This document shows positions 1 to 11,666 of a stretch of DNA of 64,000 nt, in pieces (positions within the stretch are counted from its first letter, which is position 1; each line of letters begins with the position of its first letter). The notes under the pieces were generated by a model that was given only the letters and a program-made list of their open reading frames with translations, searched no databases and was not told where the DNA came from. Origin of the DNA: Cyanophora paradoxa (lineage: Eukaryota > Glaucocystophyceae > Cyanophorales > Cyanophoraceae); NCBI GenBank assembly GCA_004431415.1, contig QPMI01000417.1, forward strand, positions 1 through 64,000, given 5' to 3'. Position numbers and translations under genes: made by a program.

Positions 1-652
1 GGGCGCACCCAGTGGCCCCTCAGAGCCAAGGGCCGCTGCACGTCGTGCGCATCCGTGCAGACCACGAATCTGAGGGGGACGGGACGCGCCAAACTCAGCC
101 CGCGAGGCGGCAGCGGCGGCGGCGGCGGCAGCGGCGTCGGCGGCGGCAGCGGCGGCGTAGGAAGCATACTTGATCGGCTGGATCGACAACCCGTCGATGG
201 CGACTGGAATCTGGAGCACGAGGGTGGGCGATATCTGCGGGGGATCAGCGGCGTGCGATGTGCGGCGGAACGCGCGCGCGCCGCGGCCGCAGACCCGCGG
301 GAGGTTGAACGAAGCTACAGCGATTGACACGCCCAAGTCGTCGAGGCTGCCCTTCTCGAAGCCGCCGTCAGCGCCGAAAAGGCCGAGCTCAAGGACAGCC
401 CAGCGAGCGTCCTTTGAGCGATCGGGAGTCTCGCGGGGCATGTTGGCCATGGTGAAACCATGCACTTCGTGCCTCCCAGCGTCAGGGCGGCCGGAGCGCC
501 GGCGGCCCGGCGCTGCGGGCCGAGGGCGACGGACAGGATGTACGGTTGGGACGCTTTCACGTGCAAGGTCGCCGGTACGCCATCGAAATCAACGCCGAAC
601 TCCAGCACCTCCGGAGGAGATGGCATCCCAACCACGCGCACCAACTGGACTG
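1..652 (-). CDS. Unknown protein, partial, at least two exon blocks
   Basis: I do not recognise this protein. Two minus-strand stretches look coding. One, about 652-520, opens LVRVVGMPSPPEVLEFG and alternates beta-strand-like segments (ATLHVKASQPYILSVALG). The second, about 500-1, lies in another frame (MPRETPDRSKDARWAVLELG, then DDLGVSIAVASF and LVLQIPVAIDGLSIQPIKY) and stays open to the window edge after an Ala-rich run. A short intron with a GTAC-type donor ending near a GCAG would reconcile the frames, but I could not place it. Possible upstream exons lie at about 660-880, where an intronic-looking CAG repeat also sits. The gene reads out of the window at its 3' end. Next upstream on the same strand is GTPase gene B, about 3 kb away, with nothing linking them. 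Confidence 0.45.
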
Positions 653-899
653 CGCAGCTGCTTGCCCGCTCAGCTGCAGGCGATCATGCAGATCCACAGG
701 GCTGCACGGAGCGTAGATGCCCAAGATATGTACGAGTGGAGCCAGCTGCCAGCGGCACTGAGGCCAACTTCAGCTGCGCATGCAGGCGCTTCGAACTTTA
801 TGCGGGCTCCCTGGCCGCTGCTTCTGCTGCTGCTGCTGCTGCTGCGCATGCGCCGCCGGTCTTCCTGCACATCGGGCTGTTGCGCTGTACCCCTCGTAC

Positions 900-3801
900 G
901 TGGCCCTCTCTCAGCCTGATTCTCAGGTACCGGCGTACCGCCGTACCGGTCCGATCCGGTCGCCGTGCCGCAGACTGGCCCGCACGGCCCCGCAGACTGG
1001 GCCGCAGTGCCCCACTGTGCCCGGCGGCCGCGGCCGGCGCGCGGCCGCCGGCGCCGGCGCCCGGCGCCCGCCGGCGCCGCGGCGGGCCGCCGGCCCGCCG
1101 CTCGATCGCGATTCGCGAGTCATTCGCGACTTGGATTCGCGAGTCGCGGCCCTCGCGGGACTCGCGGCTAGCGCTCGCCGCTCGACGCGGATCGATCCGG
1201 ATCGACTCCGATCGAGTCGACTCCGGAGTCCGGAGTCCGGAGTCCGGAGTCCGGACTCCGGATCCGGAGTCCGGAGAGTTAACTTGAACGTTTTAACGTT
1301 ATGATCCGATGATCAGTGTCATTCAGTGATCACTGGCCGGAGGCCCGGAGGTTCGGCGGAGACTCCGGAGAGTCAGTGGAGACTGGATTCCGGGCCAATT
1401 TCCGGGCCAATTTCCGGAAATCCGCGCGAAGTTCAACGGTACAAATTAACGTTAACGTTGAAGCTTCAGCTGCAGGTTCCAATTGCAATTTGCCAAGTTG
1501 CAACTTGCAACCGTCGCGTCCGGTACCGTCGACGTGGTATATATGGATATATATATACCCGGTATTATACCGCCGTAAATTAGTAAATTGGCCCGCGGCC
1601 GTAATTCCGCTATACTAGTACTGTCACATTATATTACTGCAGCTGCAGTGTAGGATGATACTATAGCTATAGCTAGGATCATACGTATTACGTACTAGGA
1701 GTCTTGGAATCCAGGATGGCTTAAATTGCCGCGCAGTAAAATTCGCCCTACCGGTACGTATACCGTAGACAGGTCCGTACTACGGTAGTCTCTCAAAAGT
1801 TGCCATAAAAAAATTGCCATGATCAAAACAAAATGCCGAATTCGCCCAAAACCAGAATTGCCGTGGCCGGGCTGCGCATGCTCGGTCTGGTTCGCTTCTC
1901 CGAGGCTCGTCTCTTTTCGATCTAGATCATCGGATCTGCGCATGCATCTGTGCCTTTCCTCTTTTATTGTCGATTTCATTTGGCTTTTTGTCTTTTCGAA
2001 ATTCGTGCTCCTGTCTTAGTTATTTTGTCTCTTTGTCCCTGTGCATGTGCCCCCGCCGCCCCCCGGGCCCCTGGGCAGTGGCCCAGTGGGCAGCCCCCGC
2101 ATGCAGTGCTGTTGTCTAGAGACTCAGGCTGTACATGCGCATGCATATGTGGCCGGTAATTCGCCAAAAAAAAGAATTGCCGTGGCGATAAATTGACGGC
2201 TTTTTTTTTGGTGAATTATAATTACCGGCCACAGTCTCTAGACACCAGCACTGCGGGGGCTGCCCAGGGGGCATAAAGACAAAAAAGCAAAATAACTAAG
2301 ACAAGAGCACGAAGAAAGATAAGACAAAGAGCCAAAATCGACAATAAAAAAGAAAAGACACAGAGCTCGAGACAGATCGAGAAGAGACGAGAAATCGAAC
2401 AGATCTAGGGACAGAGGATGACTGACACGAAGAAGAGCCAGAGCTAGAGATACCATCAATATCGGAAGGAATTACATCACTAAGAAGCGGAGGACAAATT
2501 TGAGAAAGATAAATAACAGGAAGCAGACAAGTAAGAGGAACAACAAGACGACGCGGAGGCGGAGGCGAAGCAGGACGACGCGAAAGGGCAGAGCTACGGC
2601 ACAAGGTCGAGGAGGACACAGGAGGCGGAGCAGGCGGATCAAGAGCAGGCAAAAGGACAGTCAAAGGAATCACTAAAGCCGACCGGGGTCGAGACGGGCA
2701 GTCGAACTGCAAACGACGGCGAACAACAGGTCGAGCATGAGGACTATAGCTAGTATTGAAACTAACTCTAGCATCAACACTACGATCAGAATCCGAACTA
2801 GACCGAACTAAACTATAAGACGAAGTACGCCGGCGCCGGCGGGATACGACCAGCGAAGCAGAAGACGAAGGCAAAGGCGGCGGTCCGGTATCGGCAAATT
2901 GACGGCTTGACGACTTGAGAGACTTTAATATTGCCGACGAATTTGCCGTATACGTAGGCTCATCTCTCGACTTGATCTTGATTCTTGACGCCGCAAGTTG
3001 CCCGCAACTTGCATGCCCGCAAGTTGACTCAGTGACGGCTTATAATTAAATTGCTGCAGTGCCGGACGCGTGGTGTAAAATTGCCGAATTCGAATATATA
3101 TCATAGTATTCGCCCACTAGTACAGTAGTAGTACTGGGCCATGGCCACAACCCCGGCCCGCGGGACCGCGGCCCCGCGACTCGGGGCCGCGGCCCGCGAG
3201 GGCCGCGACAGCTTCTCGGGAATCCAATATTAATATTAATGATCCAGCTACGTATACTTGGGTAGTATTTGCATTGCATACGCGAGCTCCACCCGGCCCC
3301 GTCCGATGTCAGACTCCACGTGCACCGGTATATACGTAGATCTAGATCTGAGATCTAGAAAGGCGCTTACTAGTTAGTCCCGTATACGTACACGCCGTGA
3401 CATATACGTAGGCTCATCTCTCGACTTGATACTTAACGGACGTCGGACGCTACGCCGTACGCGTAGTACGTTTCTATTCCCAGCCCAGCCGTACTTATAT
3501 TCAATGATTGTCTCGGTGATAGCCTAGTAGGCTCGCGATCGCTACGAAATTGAAGACAAGGCGAAGACATCACAAGCTTAATATAAGAAGGAGGACGCAA
3601 GGCGCAAGGCCCGGAGGGGGGCGCAAGGGAGAGCAAAGGGAAAGAAGCACGGTAACCTCTGGGACTCTGGTCGTCGCTAGCGCTGCCGTGCCGGCGCAGC
3701 TGAGTTCGGAGATCTAGAGGCTAGCGGAGAGGACCGGCCGCGGGCTCCGAGGCGTTACCGATGGACCGGGATATCGGTGGATGATGACGATATCGATGGC
3801 G
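900..3801. other. Intergenic DNA rich in short palindromes
   Basis: I see no convincing gene here. The left part (about 1,100-1,300) is built from drifting, self-complementary words such as CGGAGTCCGGAGTCCGG and CGCGAGTCGCG. Around 1,380-1,520 there are near-copies of CCAATTTCCGG and TTGCAACTTGCAA. Around 3,330-3,370 AGATCTAGATCT is reiterated. The centre holds a large inverted repeat (separate entry). At 2,296-2,874 the minus strand carries an open frame of 192 codons, rich in Ser, Arg and Pro, overlapping one repeat arm; I do not trust it as a gene. The 3' untranslated region of gene B probably lies near 3,700-3,800. Confidence 0.6.
1907..2420. repeat. Large imperfect inverted repeat (fold-back element)
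   Basis: The left arm, about 1,907-2,168, reappears as its reverse complement at about 2,207-2,420. Shared landmarks in the same order are TTTTATTGTCGATTT, GTCTTAGTTATTTTG, GGGCAGCCCCCGCA, GTCTAGAGACT and GTGGCCGGTAATT. The centre is an A-run and a T-run flanking about 30 bases, so the strand could fold into a hairpin of roughly 200 base pairs. The left arm contains extra GC-rich insertions. This resembles a fold-back or MITE-like mobile element, but I see no transposase and did not identify a target-site duplication. Confidence 0.75.
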
Positions 3802-6800
3802 TTAATCGCTGTCATCAAGCACAATGACTTCTGGAGCCTTGGTTGCAACTGCAGCTGCTGTTGCAGCCGGCGGCGGCGCTGCCGGCGGCTGGCCATGGCC
3901 CGTTTGTGTCCGGTTCCGACGCTTGACGTGAGAAATGCCGCCGCAGCGGCCGCGAACAGAGGGGCCGCCGGTGTGCGACCCGCGTGCGCTGCCGCTGGAT
4001 CCGTTCGGTGCTCCTGACGTGCCGACGTCGGACTCCTTGCCCCCCCCGCTGCTGCTGGACGGGCCGGCACCGCCACCGGCACCGGAGCTGCCGCCGGGGG
4101 CGGGGGCGGGGCCCCCGCTCGAGCTCGCGGCCGCCGTGCCGGCGGTCGTTCGAGGCCGCCTCTCCTCCCAGGTCCCTTCGACGTCTGAGCTGCTCGGCCC
4201 GGCTCGCTTCTTCTCCGCGCCGCTGAGGCCTGGGACCCGAACGCTGCTGCTGCTGCCGCTGGAGGGGCCGGCGCCGGCTGCAGGGCTCCCGTTCCCGCTG
4301 GCGAGCTCATTGCTTAAGCTTCTGCCGGGGACTGCCTTTCCCTTCTCCGCCCTCGCCCGCTTCGAATCCGGGGGCTGCTCGGCGGGGCCCTCCGAGGGAT
4401 GCTTGCCGCGCGCGACTAGTACTGGCCCCGCGGGCTCATGATCACCGATCGACACGCCGTCGTCGTCCCGCCCGCGACCGTCGCCGCCTTCCTCGAGCCC
4501 TTCCGCCTCGTCTGAAGAGTCGGCGTCGTTCTGCACGCAGGGCGAGCGCGTCGGGTCAGGTCAGAGGCAGAGCCTGAAATCGAACAGCGGGCGCATAGCT
4601 GCGCACTGCGGTTGCCTCGGCCTGAGCGAGGGCGGCGTTGGCAGAGCTGGAGACGGAGGGCGCGGCCTCCTCCTCCTCCTCCTCCTCATCGCCCTCGCCG
4701 CCGCCGTCTTCAAGGCCCGCGCCGGCGAGCGCGGCTCGCCCGTCCCGTCCCAGCTTCTCCCGCACTTTCTCCCGCAGTTTGGCCCTGCTTACGGTCATGA
4801 ATTCGGTTCGCGACCATCAGTGTTCGCTCCATCGATATGCGCATGCGCGCGCACCGGCTCTGGTCGTCCGCATACACGTCAGCGATGGTCTTGACGAAGG
4901 CTGCGATTTGATCCAGGGCGCCGCTCCACGCCGCCTCGGCCGCCGCGAAGTCCAAGTTTGCCAGCACCTGCCGCCCTGGATAAGGGGCCATGTCCGGCAG
5001 AGGATAAGGGGAGGCTAAAGGACGAACCTCCGAGCAGAAATTCTCGATAGTGTTCTGGAAAGCGCGGAGGACCTGGAAGTTTGCATGTGCGCGGACGTTT
5101 GTTAACCAGCGATTACTTCAGTTTAGATCGCGCTTGAGATTGACGTGCGCACGTCGCCAAGCTTCTTGCCGCAGCTCACCGCAAAGCTTTGAAAGGAGTT
5201 TTGTATGGCGCCCCTGGTCTCTGCGATTTGCGACCTGCGTGATGCAAAGAACCTTCGGCAATGCAAGCACGACGCACGGTCATAGCCCGTCTTCGCGATC
5301 TCTGGTGCTGCGCTGGCGACCTTTGCCTTCGCAGCGGGCCACTCTGAACTCTGCCGTGCAGGTCAGAACCAGCCAAAATTAAACCGAAAGAGCTAGACCG
5401 GGGCTCCTTGAACGCGCCCTGGCATCGACGCCCTTTACTGCGCGCTTTAGAGCCGGTTCCATCTCCTTCTCCGCGCTGACGGGGCGACTCAGACGGCGCT
5501 GACGCCGACAGGGCTCGAGCGCGCAGACGCGTACCCCGTAAAGGCAAAGTCACATAGATTCCCGGCGCCGAGCGACTGGATGAATTCCACCGTCGCCCGC
5601 ACGCGCTGGTCCAGCTCCCTGCGAGAGAAATTCGGACGGAGCGCGAAATTCGGAAATTCGTCGCGGTTCGGGAGCGCTCGCCTGCTTAGAAAGCAGAGGA
5701 CGATGCCGAGGACCTTGAAGGCCTCCTCGCTGCCCGGGCGGCCCTCCCAGGACGGGGGCATCTCCTTCCGCATTCCCAGCAGCCTGATCTTGATCATGTC
5801 GATTCGCTGCGAGCGTGAACCCCGATCGGGAGCTGAGAACAGATGAAAGCTCAAGCCTGCGACGTGAGAGGAAGGGTCACCTCTCCGAAAAGGCTCCGGC
5901 GAAGGCTCGTCTCCTCCAGAAACTTGTGCATCTCGACTCGCAGCTGCAGCGCCCCATCTGCACGAGAGATGAGCGACCTAAGGCTTTGAGGAAGAGTATT
6001 GTACAACAAATTTATTCATATAATGTAATTATAAAATTTACAGGTTCGTAAATATACGTATATGCCGGCGCCGCACCGTAAAGGGGCTCGAGGGCGCTCT
6101 TGCCGACCTCTCCAGGGACAAGCGGCTCCTTCGCCACCGCAGCGAAGAAGCCGGCAACGCGATAGCCGAAAGCTTTCTGCAGCCTCATCTGCACGGACCT
6201 CGTTACACTACGCACCCGCTTAGCTTATGGGTGGGGCTGCATGGACGCACGGCAGTCTGCGCGGCGGCGCAGTTGGGGATTTGTCGGCCCAACGTTCTGT
6301 CCACGAGGCCCGTGCCTTTCTTGCCCGCCTCGCGCCAGTTCTCGAGCCCGCTAGTCTCTTGCAGCGCGGTCCGCGTTTTCCTCAGCGACTTCGCGCACTG
6401 CTTCAGGTGATCCTCCAGCAGCTTGCGCGCGTCCGGCGACAGCCGCTTGACCTCCATAACCTGATTCCGAATGAGCGAGATGCGGGGGCATAAGCGACTC
6501 GGTTTTGGAGAAGGACGTACCAGGCGGTTGGACGTGGCGTAGAAGCAGAGTACTCCCCCGAGGGTCTCCAGAGAGATGGGGAGCAGCTGGGCGCGCAGGC
6601 TCGCCGCCCGCACATCCCGCAGCTGGTGCAGCAGCTGCTTGAAGTCGGGCCGCTCGCCCGATCCCTTCCGACTCCAGTTCGGCCTCGCGAAAATCGGCGC
6701 AAACCGGACGCGGCGCATCCTGCCGGAAGACGCACGAGCACCGTGAGAATCAAGCGCGAGCGCGAGCAAGTGAGGACAGAGTCTCTCGAGAGCGCGCGCG

Positions 6801-9800
6801 CACGTTCGCTCGACGGTCTCGACACGGGCCGGCTCGGCCTCGTTCTGCAGCGCGATGGCGACGACGTCTTGGAGCTGCGTGCGGAACTGGCGCTTCTTGG
6901 CCACCTCCATGGACTTCAAGAACTTCTCGGCGGAGGGAATGTCGTCGCCCCGCCCGAAGTCGCCGTCCTTGACCAGCAGAATCTGCGTAGAAGCGTAAAG
7001 AAGCTTAAGCCGCGGCTGCGGGGCGCCCGTCCCGTTCCCACCTGGATGCGCGAGCTCGCGGCTATGATCGGGGCGAAGACATCGGGGACGACCTCCCTCG
7101 GCAGGCTGTCCTCGTCTTTGCTCGAGCAGAGCTGCGCATGCGCGTAAACGTTCATGGCCTGAGTGGACGGCGGCACAATCCCGGGCGCCCCGTGCGATCG
7201 TGGACGAACCATGAGGACGGCATCGATGCTGCGCTCGCCCTCTCGGAACGCCGACATGACGATTCCGTTGTGCGCGTGTCCCGGCTCGCTCTGCAGCCCC
7301 GGCAGATCTTTCTGCAGCGCGCGCGTAGTATTTGTGGTCAGCGAGATGCAGGCATGCAGGACACGCGACGGCTGGAGCTCACGAAGCGAAAGTTGTGCAG
7401 GTCGGTGGAGGGCAAATGTAGGCGGATCGCGCGCAGCATGCCCCAGTGCGAGACGGCGCCGTCCTGCAGGGCGTCAGATCTGCTAGACTATAGCTAGGAA
7501 CGAATTGAGATGCAAGTACCTTGCGCTCCGTCGCATGAATGATGAGCATGCGGCGTACCTGCACGTGCATACAATCGGTCGCAACTAGAGGGGCGCGGCC
7601 ACAGCGGACCGGCTCTGCGGGGCGGGTCTGCACCTCTTTCCTGATGTCCTCAGCGGTGTTCGCGAAGATGCGGTGGCGCGTCGTCCGCCCCAGAAGCGGC
7701 TTGTACACCTCTAGAATCTCAATTTGGTCCTCGCTGCGATTGCGAGAGCTTCAGGCATGGGCGCGCTCGAGCTCGAGCCAGGTCGCAGAGAGCAGCACCT
7801 GTACTTCTCCAGCTCGTGCACCGCATCGTTCTGCTCGTCTTCTTCGTACAAGGCGTCGTCGCTGGGCATGTCCTCTTTGTCTCCACCGCCAGCATCCGCG
7901 CCGAGGCCCGTGCACGCCTTGACCCTGCATTACGCCTCGCACGCTCAGCGTCGATCGATATCGCGATCGCTATCGGACGAAGTAAATATTTATGAATCGA
8001 GCGGACCAGCCTAGGCTTGAAACGCTATGCTTGAAGGCTTCTCGCTGTGCAAGCGGCTCAGAACAAGTAGGGGCAGCTGCGACTGCGGATTCGAAGCCGG
8101 CAGCACCTGCTCGGAAGGCAATGCCTGCACGGCCCCGAGATCGCGCCGGACCCTTTCGAAGTGGGGCTCGAGCTGCGCGGAATCCGAATCAAGCTTAAGG
8201 GGCGGAATCTCGAACTGAGAATTAGAGGGGCGGCGCCTCGGTGCTGGGGCGCCAGTCGAACTCGAGCATAGGCGACTCGCAGGAAGCCGGGTCGAAGAAG
8301 AGGAGTTCGACGGGGACGGCCGAAGTGGCGCCCAGCGGCTGCACGGCGCGACGCGTAAGATAGCGAAGCCAACATCGAGGCGGGACGGAGGGCCGGGGCG
8401 CCTGCTGGCGCGCCTGCGAGGGGAGGATGTCGCTGTTCCAGCGCGAGTCGCCGCCAAGCTCGCTCCCGCCAAGCGCCGCGTAGATCTCGCCCATGTCTTC
8501 GCTGCAGTCACGGCCCTTCGAGTCGACGACGCCCTCCGGGGGCAGCAGCTCGTGTGTCTGCGAAGCACGTGAGCTCGAGTACCCCGGTGTACATGTACAG
8601 CCAGGCAGGGGATCAGAGGCGCACGATGACTGTGGAGGGGGACGGCTTGACGCTGTGGGCGAGTCGGCACTGCTTGGCGTAGTCGGCGAAGACGCCGCGG
8701 GGCGGCATGAGCTCCACGATGAGGCTGGACAGCGTCGTTGACTTGCCGGCCTTCGACGGCGCCAGCTGCGGAGGCGTCGGCGGCGGGCGGCATGTGCGCG
8801 GGACTGACATTGCCGCGGCGCGCACGAGGTAAATGGAGGTCGTTTGGACTGTGGTCAGGCTCCTGTCGCGTTCAGCTATCTCCTGCTGGACCTTCGGAAG
8901 GGTTTATGATCAGGCGGGCTGACATGCGACGGGGTGCTCTAGGCTCAAGGGTGGGGCGGGGGGAAGGTTGGGTTGGGTTGGGTTGGGTTGGGGGGGTTGG
9001 AGGGGGATGAGCCAGGAGCAGGAGCAGGGAGAAGGGGGAGGCGGGAAAGGAGGGGCGGGGAGGGGGGGGGGGAAGGGGGGGGGCGAGCCAGGAGCAGGAG
9101 CAGGGGAGAGGGGGAGGCGAGGGGGGAGAGCGGGGGGCGGGGGACGGGGGAGGGAGGGGGGGGGGGAGCCAGGAGCAGGAGCAGGGAGGAGGGGGATGCG
9201 ATAGGATGGGGGCGAGAGGGAGGGGAAGGGCCGGGGGAGGAGGGGGGGGGCGGAGGGGGGGGGGGAGGGGCAGGGGGAGGGTGGAGGTGGGAAAACGCAA
9301 GGGAAAGGAGGTCGGTGGGTGGGGGACGAATGAGATGTACAGCAGGGAAAGGCAAATGGGAAAGAAATGGGGGACTAAGGGAAACGCGACATCGCGGGGA
9401 AAGGGAAAGAGGGGGGCAGCGGCGGGTGGGGGAACGGGGGAAGGGGGGGGCAGCGGCGGGTGGGAGGACAAGGCGGGTGGGAGGACAGTGGGAACCTGCT
9501 CAATGTGGGCATCTGAGATGAGAAGGGGGCGCTTAGGGTGCGTCCCTCCGGGCGCGGCCTTCCAGCGGTCCCGGGAGACCTCCTCCAGCCGGCATCGAGC
9601 GAGTTCCAGCTCGCTCCTGATCTTCGCCATGAGCTCGATCGAGCGCGGGTCGTCTCCAGGGGAGCCCGAGCGCCCCGCCGCGCAAATCGTCGGCCGCCGG
9701 CCTACGAAGAGCGAACAATAAGCCAGGAGCAGAGGCGGGGGGGACGGGTGGGGGGGGTGCGGGCCTGAAGAGGTGCCGGGAATCTCTGGCCGGACGAGAA

Positions 9801-11227
9801 GCCAGCGGACAGCGCGCGTGGTGCTTCGGGGCTCGTCGCGCCCTATCCAGACGTGTACGTCGTCCTTCCTTTCCTCGCAGGGGATCTTGAAATCGCGGAA
9901 GAAGTCCAAATGGTGGATATGGCTGCGAGACGGCAGCTCAGCGGGGTACACATACATCGGCAGGAGGGCGACGTACCCCTTCTTTCTGTTTTCGTAGATG
10001 AGGTGCGGTCTGAGCCGCGCCCCCGGCTCCCGTCCGATAGCAAAGAGCGTGAACTGGCAAAGATCAGAACGCCGTACCCCCCGTCTGGGTGCGGGGTACG
10101 CGAAACGCACGATGTCTCTCTCGAGCGAGGTCGGAGGCATCTCCTGGAAGCTCTGGACGAGTTCCTCGTCCTTCGCGGTGGTGGAAAACCTGGGTACGAC
10201 CGCCGTAAGACGCGCCGGTACCCCCCACAGCCCTACACGTGCGCACGGCACAATCTTGCAGATGGCAGATGCGAATTCACGCGGTGCCCGCTCCACCTGA
10301 GCCTCGACGAACTCTCCGAGCCTGCGCTGCGCAGACAGTGGCGCTCTGCAGCGATCGCGCTCGTGAGTGAGGAGGGCGCGAGAGACGAGCGGAAGAAAGC
10401 CGCATCTCACCTTGCAGCGGCGCCGATGGCGCCCTCCAGAGAAGTGTGTTCCTCGCAGACGAAGCGGAGACCAAAGAGGAAGGTGCTGACGCCGTTCCCG
10501 CGCTTCGCGGCCTTCGATTCCGCGGCCTCTGAGACCGCTTGCGGGGCGTACTCGGCGAACGCGCGCTCGGCTGGGCTCGGCTCGCGCCCCTGCAAGCGGC
10601 TGAGGCGGCGCGCAGCGCTCAAGAACGATAGCGAGGGAACCTGGATTGGGCACAACACGGCCATCGACTTGGCGATGGTCAGCGCCCGCTCGCGCGAGGC
10701 GAACGCGAAGGTGTTCGCGGCTGGCGCCGAAGAGCCCGACGGCGCGGTCCCAGCCTTGCCCGCGCGCTTTTCCTTGTTCTTCATCAACTCCTTTTCCACC
10801 TCTGAGGCCCAAGCGATCCCTTTACGACGCGCAAGTTCGGGGCGCGCGCGCGCGCGGCATGCTCACCCGCTTTCATCTTCGCGAAAGCGATGCATCCTTT
10901 CTTTTTCTTGAAGTGAAAGCTGCCGCGAGCAAACAGCGCATCCTCCGTCGGTTGCTTCCAGATCTCGCAGAGCTCTCGGAGAGAGACAGTGATGCGCCTG
11001 CGGCGGCTGACGACAGGCTGGCGCGGATCGAGAAGCTCGAAGCAGTCCTCGCTGACCAGGACGACGCGAACATCCTCCTTGCCGGTCCAGGGGAACGTAA
11101 AGTAATCGCCCGGCTCTAGCTGAGCGTGCCGGTAGACATCCCGGAAGCAGAGCGCCGAGCTCGCGCTGGCGCTGGCGCTGGCGCTAGCTGCTGGGCTCTT
11201 CGAGGGCGGCCCTGCTCTTCTTGACAT
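3802..11227 (-). CDS. SLIP-GC-like large GTPase with C-terminal SUMO-interacting motif
   Basis: About 29 exons, roughly 1,500 residues. It starts at ATG 11,227 (MSRRAGPPSK). Exon limits I can support include 10867-11227, 10411-10801, 10247-10345, 10111-10189, 9796-10053, 9496-9701, 8826-8885, 8625-8765, 8414-8557, 7799-7924, 7634-7733, 7383-7463, 7210-7311, 7042-7131, 6804-6982, 6521-6719, 6251-6460, 6077-6188, 5881-5957, 5153-5234, 5028-5072, 4855-4967, 4607-4784 and 3802-4530. The P-loop is LAPSKAGKSTT (first Gly replaced by Ala). The switch motif is FKDLPGLQ, preceded by SHWGMLRAIRLHLPS, as in the nuclear GTPase SLIP-GC (NUGGC) of the dynamin superfamily. A coiled stalk-like region follows, then a Ser/Gly/Pro-rich tail with a basic stretch (HVKRRNRTQ). 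It ends EVIVLDDSD, a textbook SUMO-interacting motif. Joins near 8,115-8,335 and 5,235-5,690 are unresolved. Family confidence is good; a nuclear role is inferred. Confidence 0.85.
8886..9495 (-). repeat. G-rich minisatellite-bearing intron of gene B
   Basis: This is the largest intron of gene B, between exons 9496-9701 and 8826-8885. On the plus strand it is almost pure G/A. It contains three copies of a unit opening GAGCCAGGAGCAGGAGCAGG at about 9,008, 9,086 and 9,167 (period about 80), followed by G-runs. A TTGGG repeat (four to five units) sits at about 8,966-8,990. On the sense strand this is C-rich. The long open frames that cross it on both strands are composition artefacts. Confidence 0.8.
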
Positions 11228-11666
11228 ACTTTGGAGCTTGAGCGTGCTCTACTTACGGTCTAGAAGCGCGTGGAGCTGCGCCCGCGAACTTCAGGCTCGC
11301 ACTCAACGTTCGCTTGGGGGGAGAACGCACTGTCTGGGCGTCCAGTGACATACGCCATCGCCTCCGAGCGCAAGGTCGCAAGCGCGAGCTTCGCCCGCTC
11401 GAGCTCCGGCCCGCTGGCTGAATCGAATTCTAATGGCTGGGGTCGCAGCTGTGCTACTGCCTTATAGAGCGCACTGCGTACTTCCGCGATGCTTCAGCGA
11501 TGCACGAAAGCGCTCAGCGATGCGAATGCTTGAAGCACGGTACCCCCCCACAATCGCCTGCCACGGCGCCTGGTGACCGGTGGGCGCACGCGAGCCCGCC
11601 GCATAGCTTCAGCAAAGAAGAGCCATCGGCCGGCGCTGAACGCGGGGAACGGCGGGAACGCCGGGA
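11228..11666. promoter_or_regulatory. Divergent promoter region between GTPase genes B and C
   Basis: The two start codons point away from each other across about 440 bp, so any promoter and both 5' untranslated regions must fit here. I see no TATA box. The segment has repeated GCGATG words at about 11,490-11,525 and GGGAACGGCGGGAACGCCGG just before the start of C. Transcription start sites cannot be read from sequence. Confidence 0.5.

Noticed and set aside
2296-2874. Ser/Arg-rich minus-strand open frame as a gene
   Set aside because: It overlaps one arm of the inverted repeat, has skewed purine composition and no splice-linked partners; kept only as possible element remnant.
8960-8995. TTGGG repeats as an interstitial telomere
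   Set aside because: Only four to five short units inside a G-rich intron; the unit does not match a known telomere repeat.
8872-10812. A 646-codon minus-strand open frame read as one protein
   Set aside because: It runs through introns and the G-rich minisatellite; real exons 9496-9701, 9796-10053, 10111-10189 and 10247-10345 lie inside it in compatible frame.
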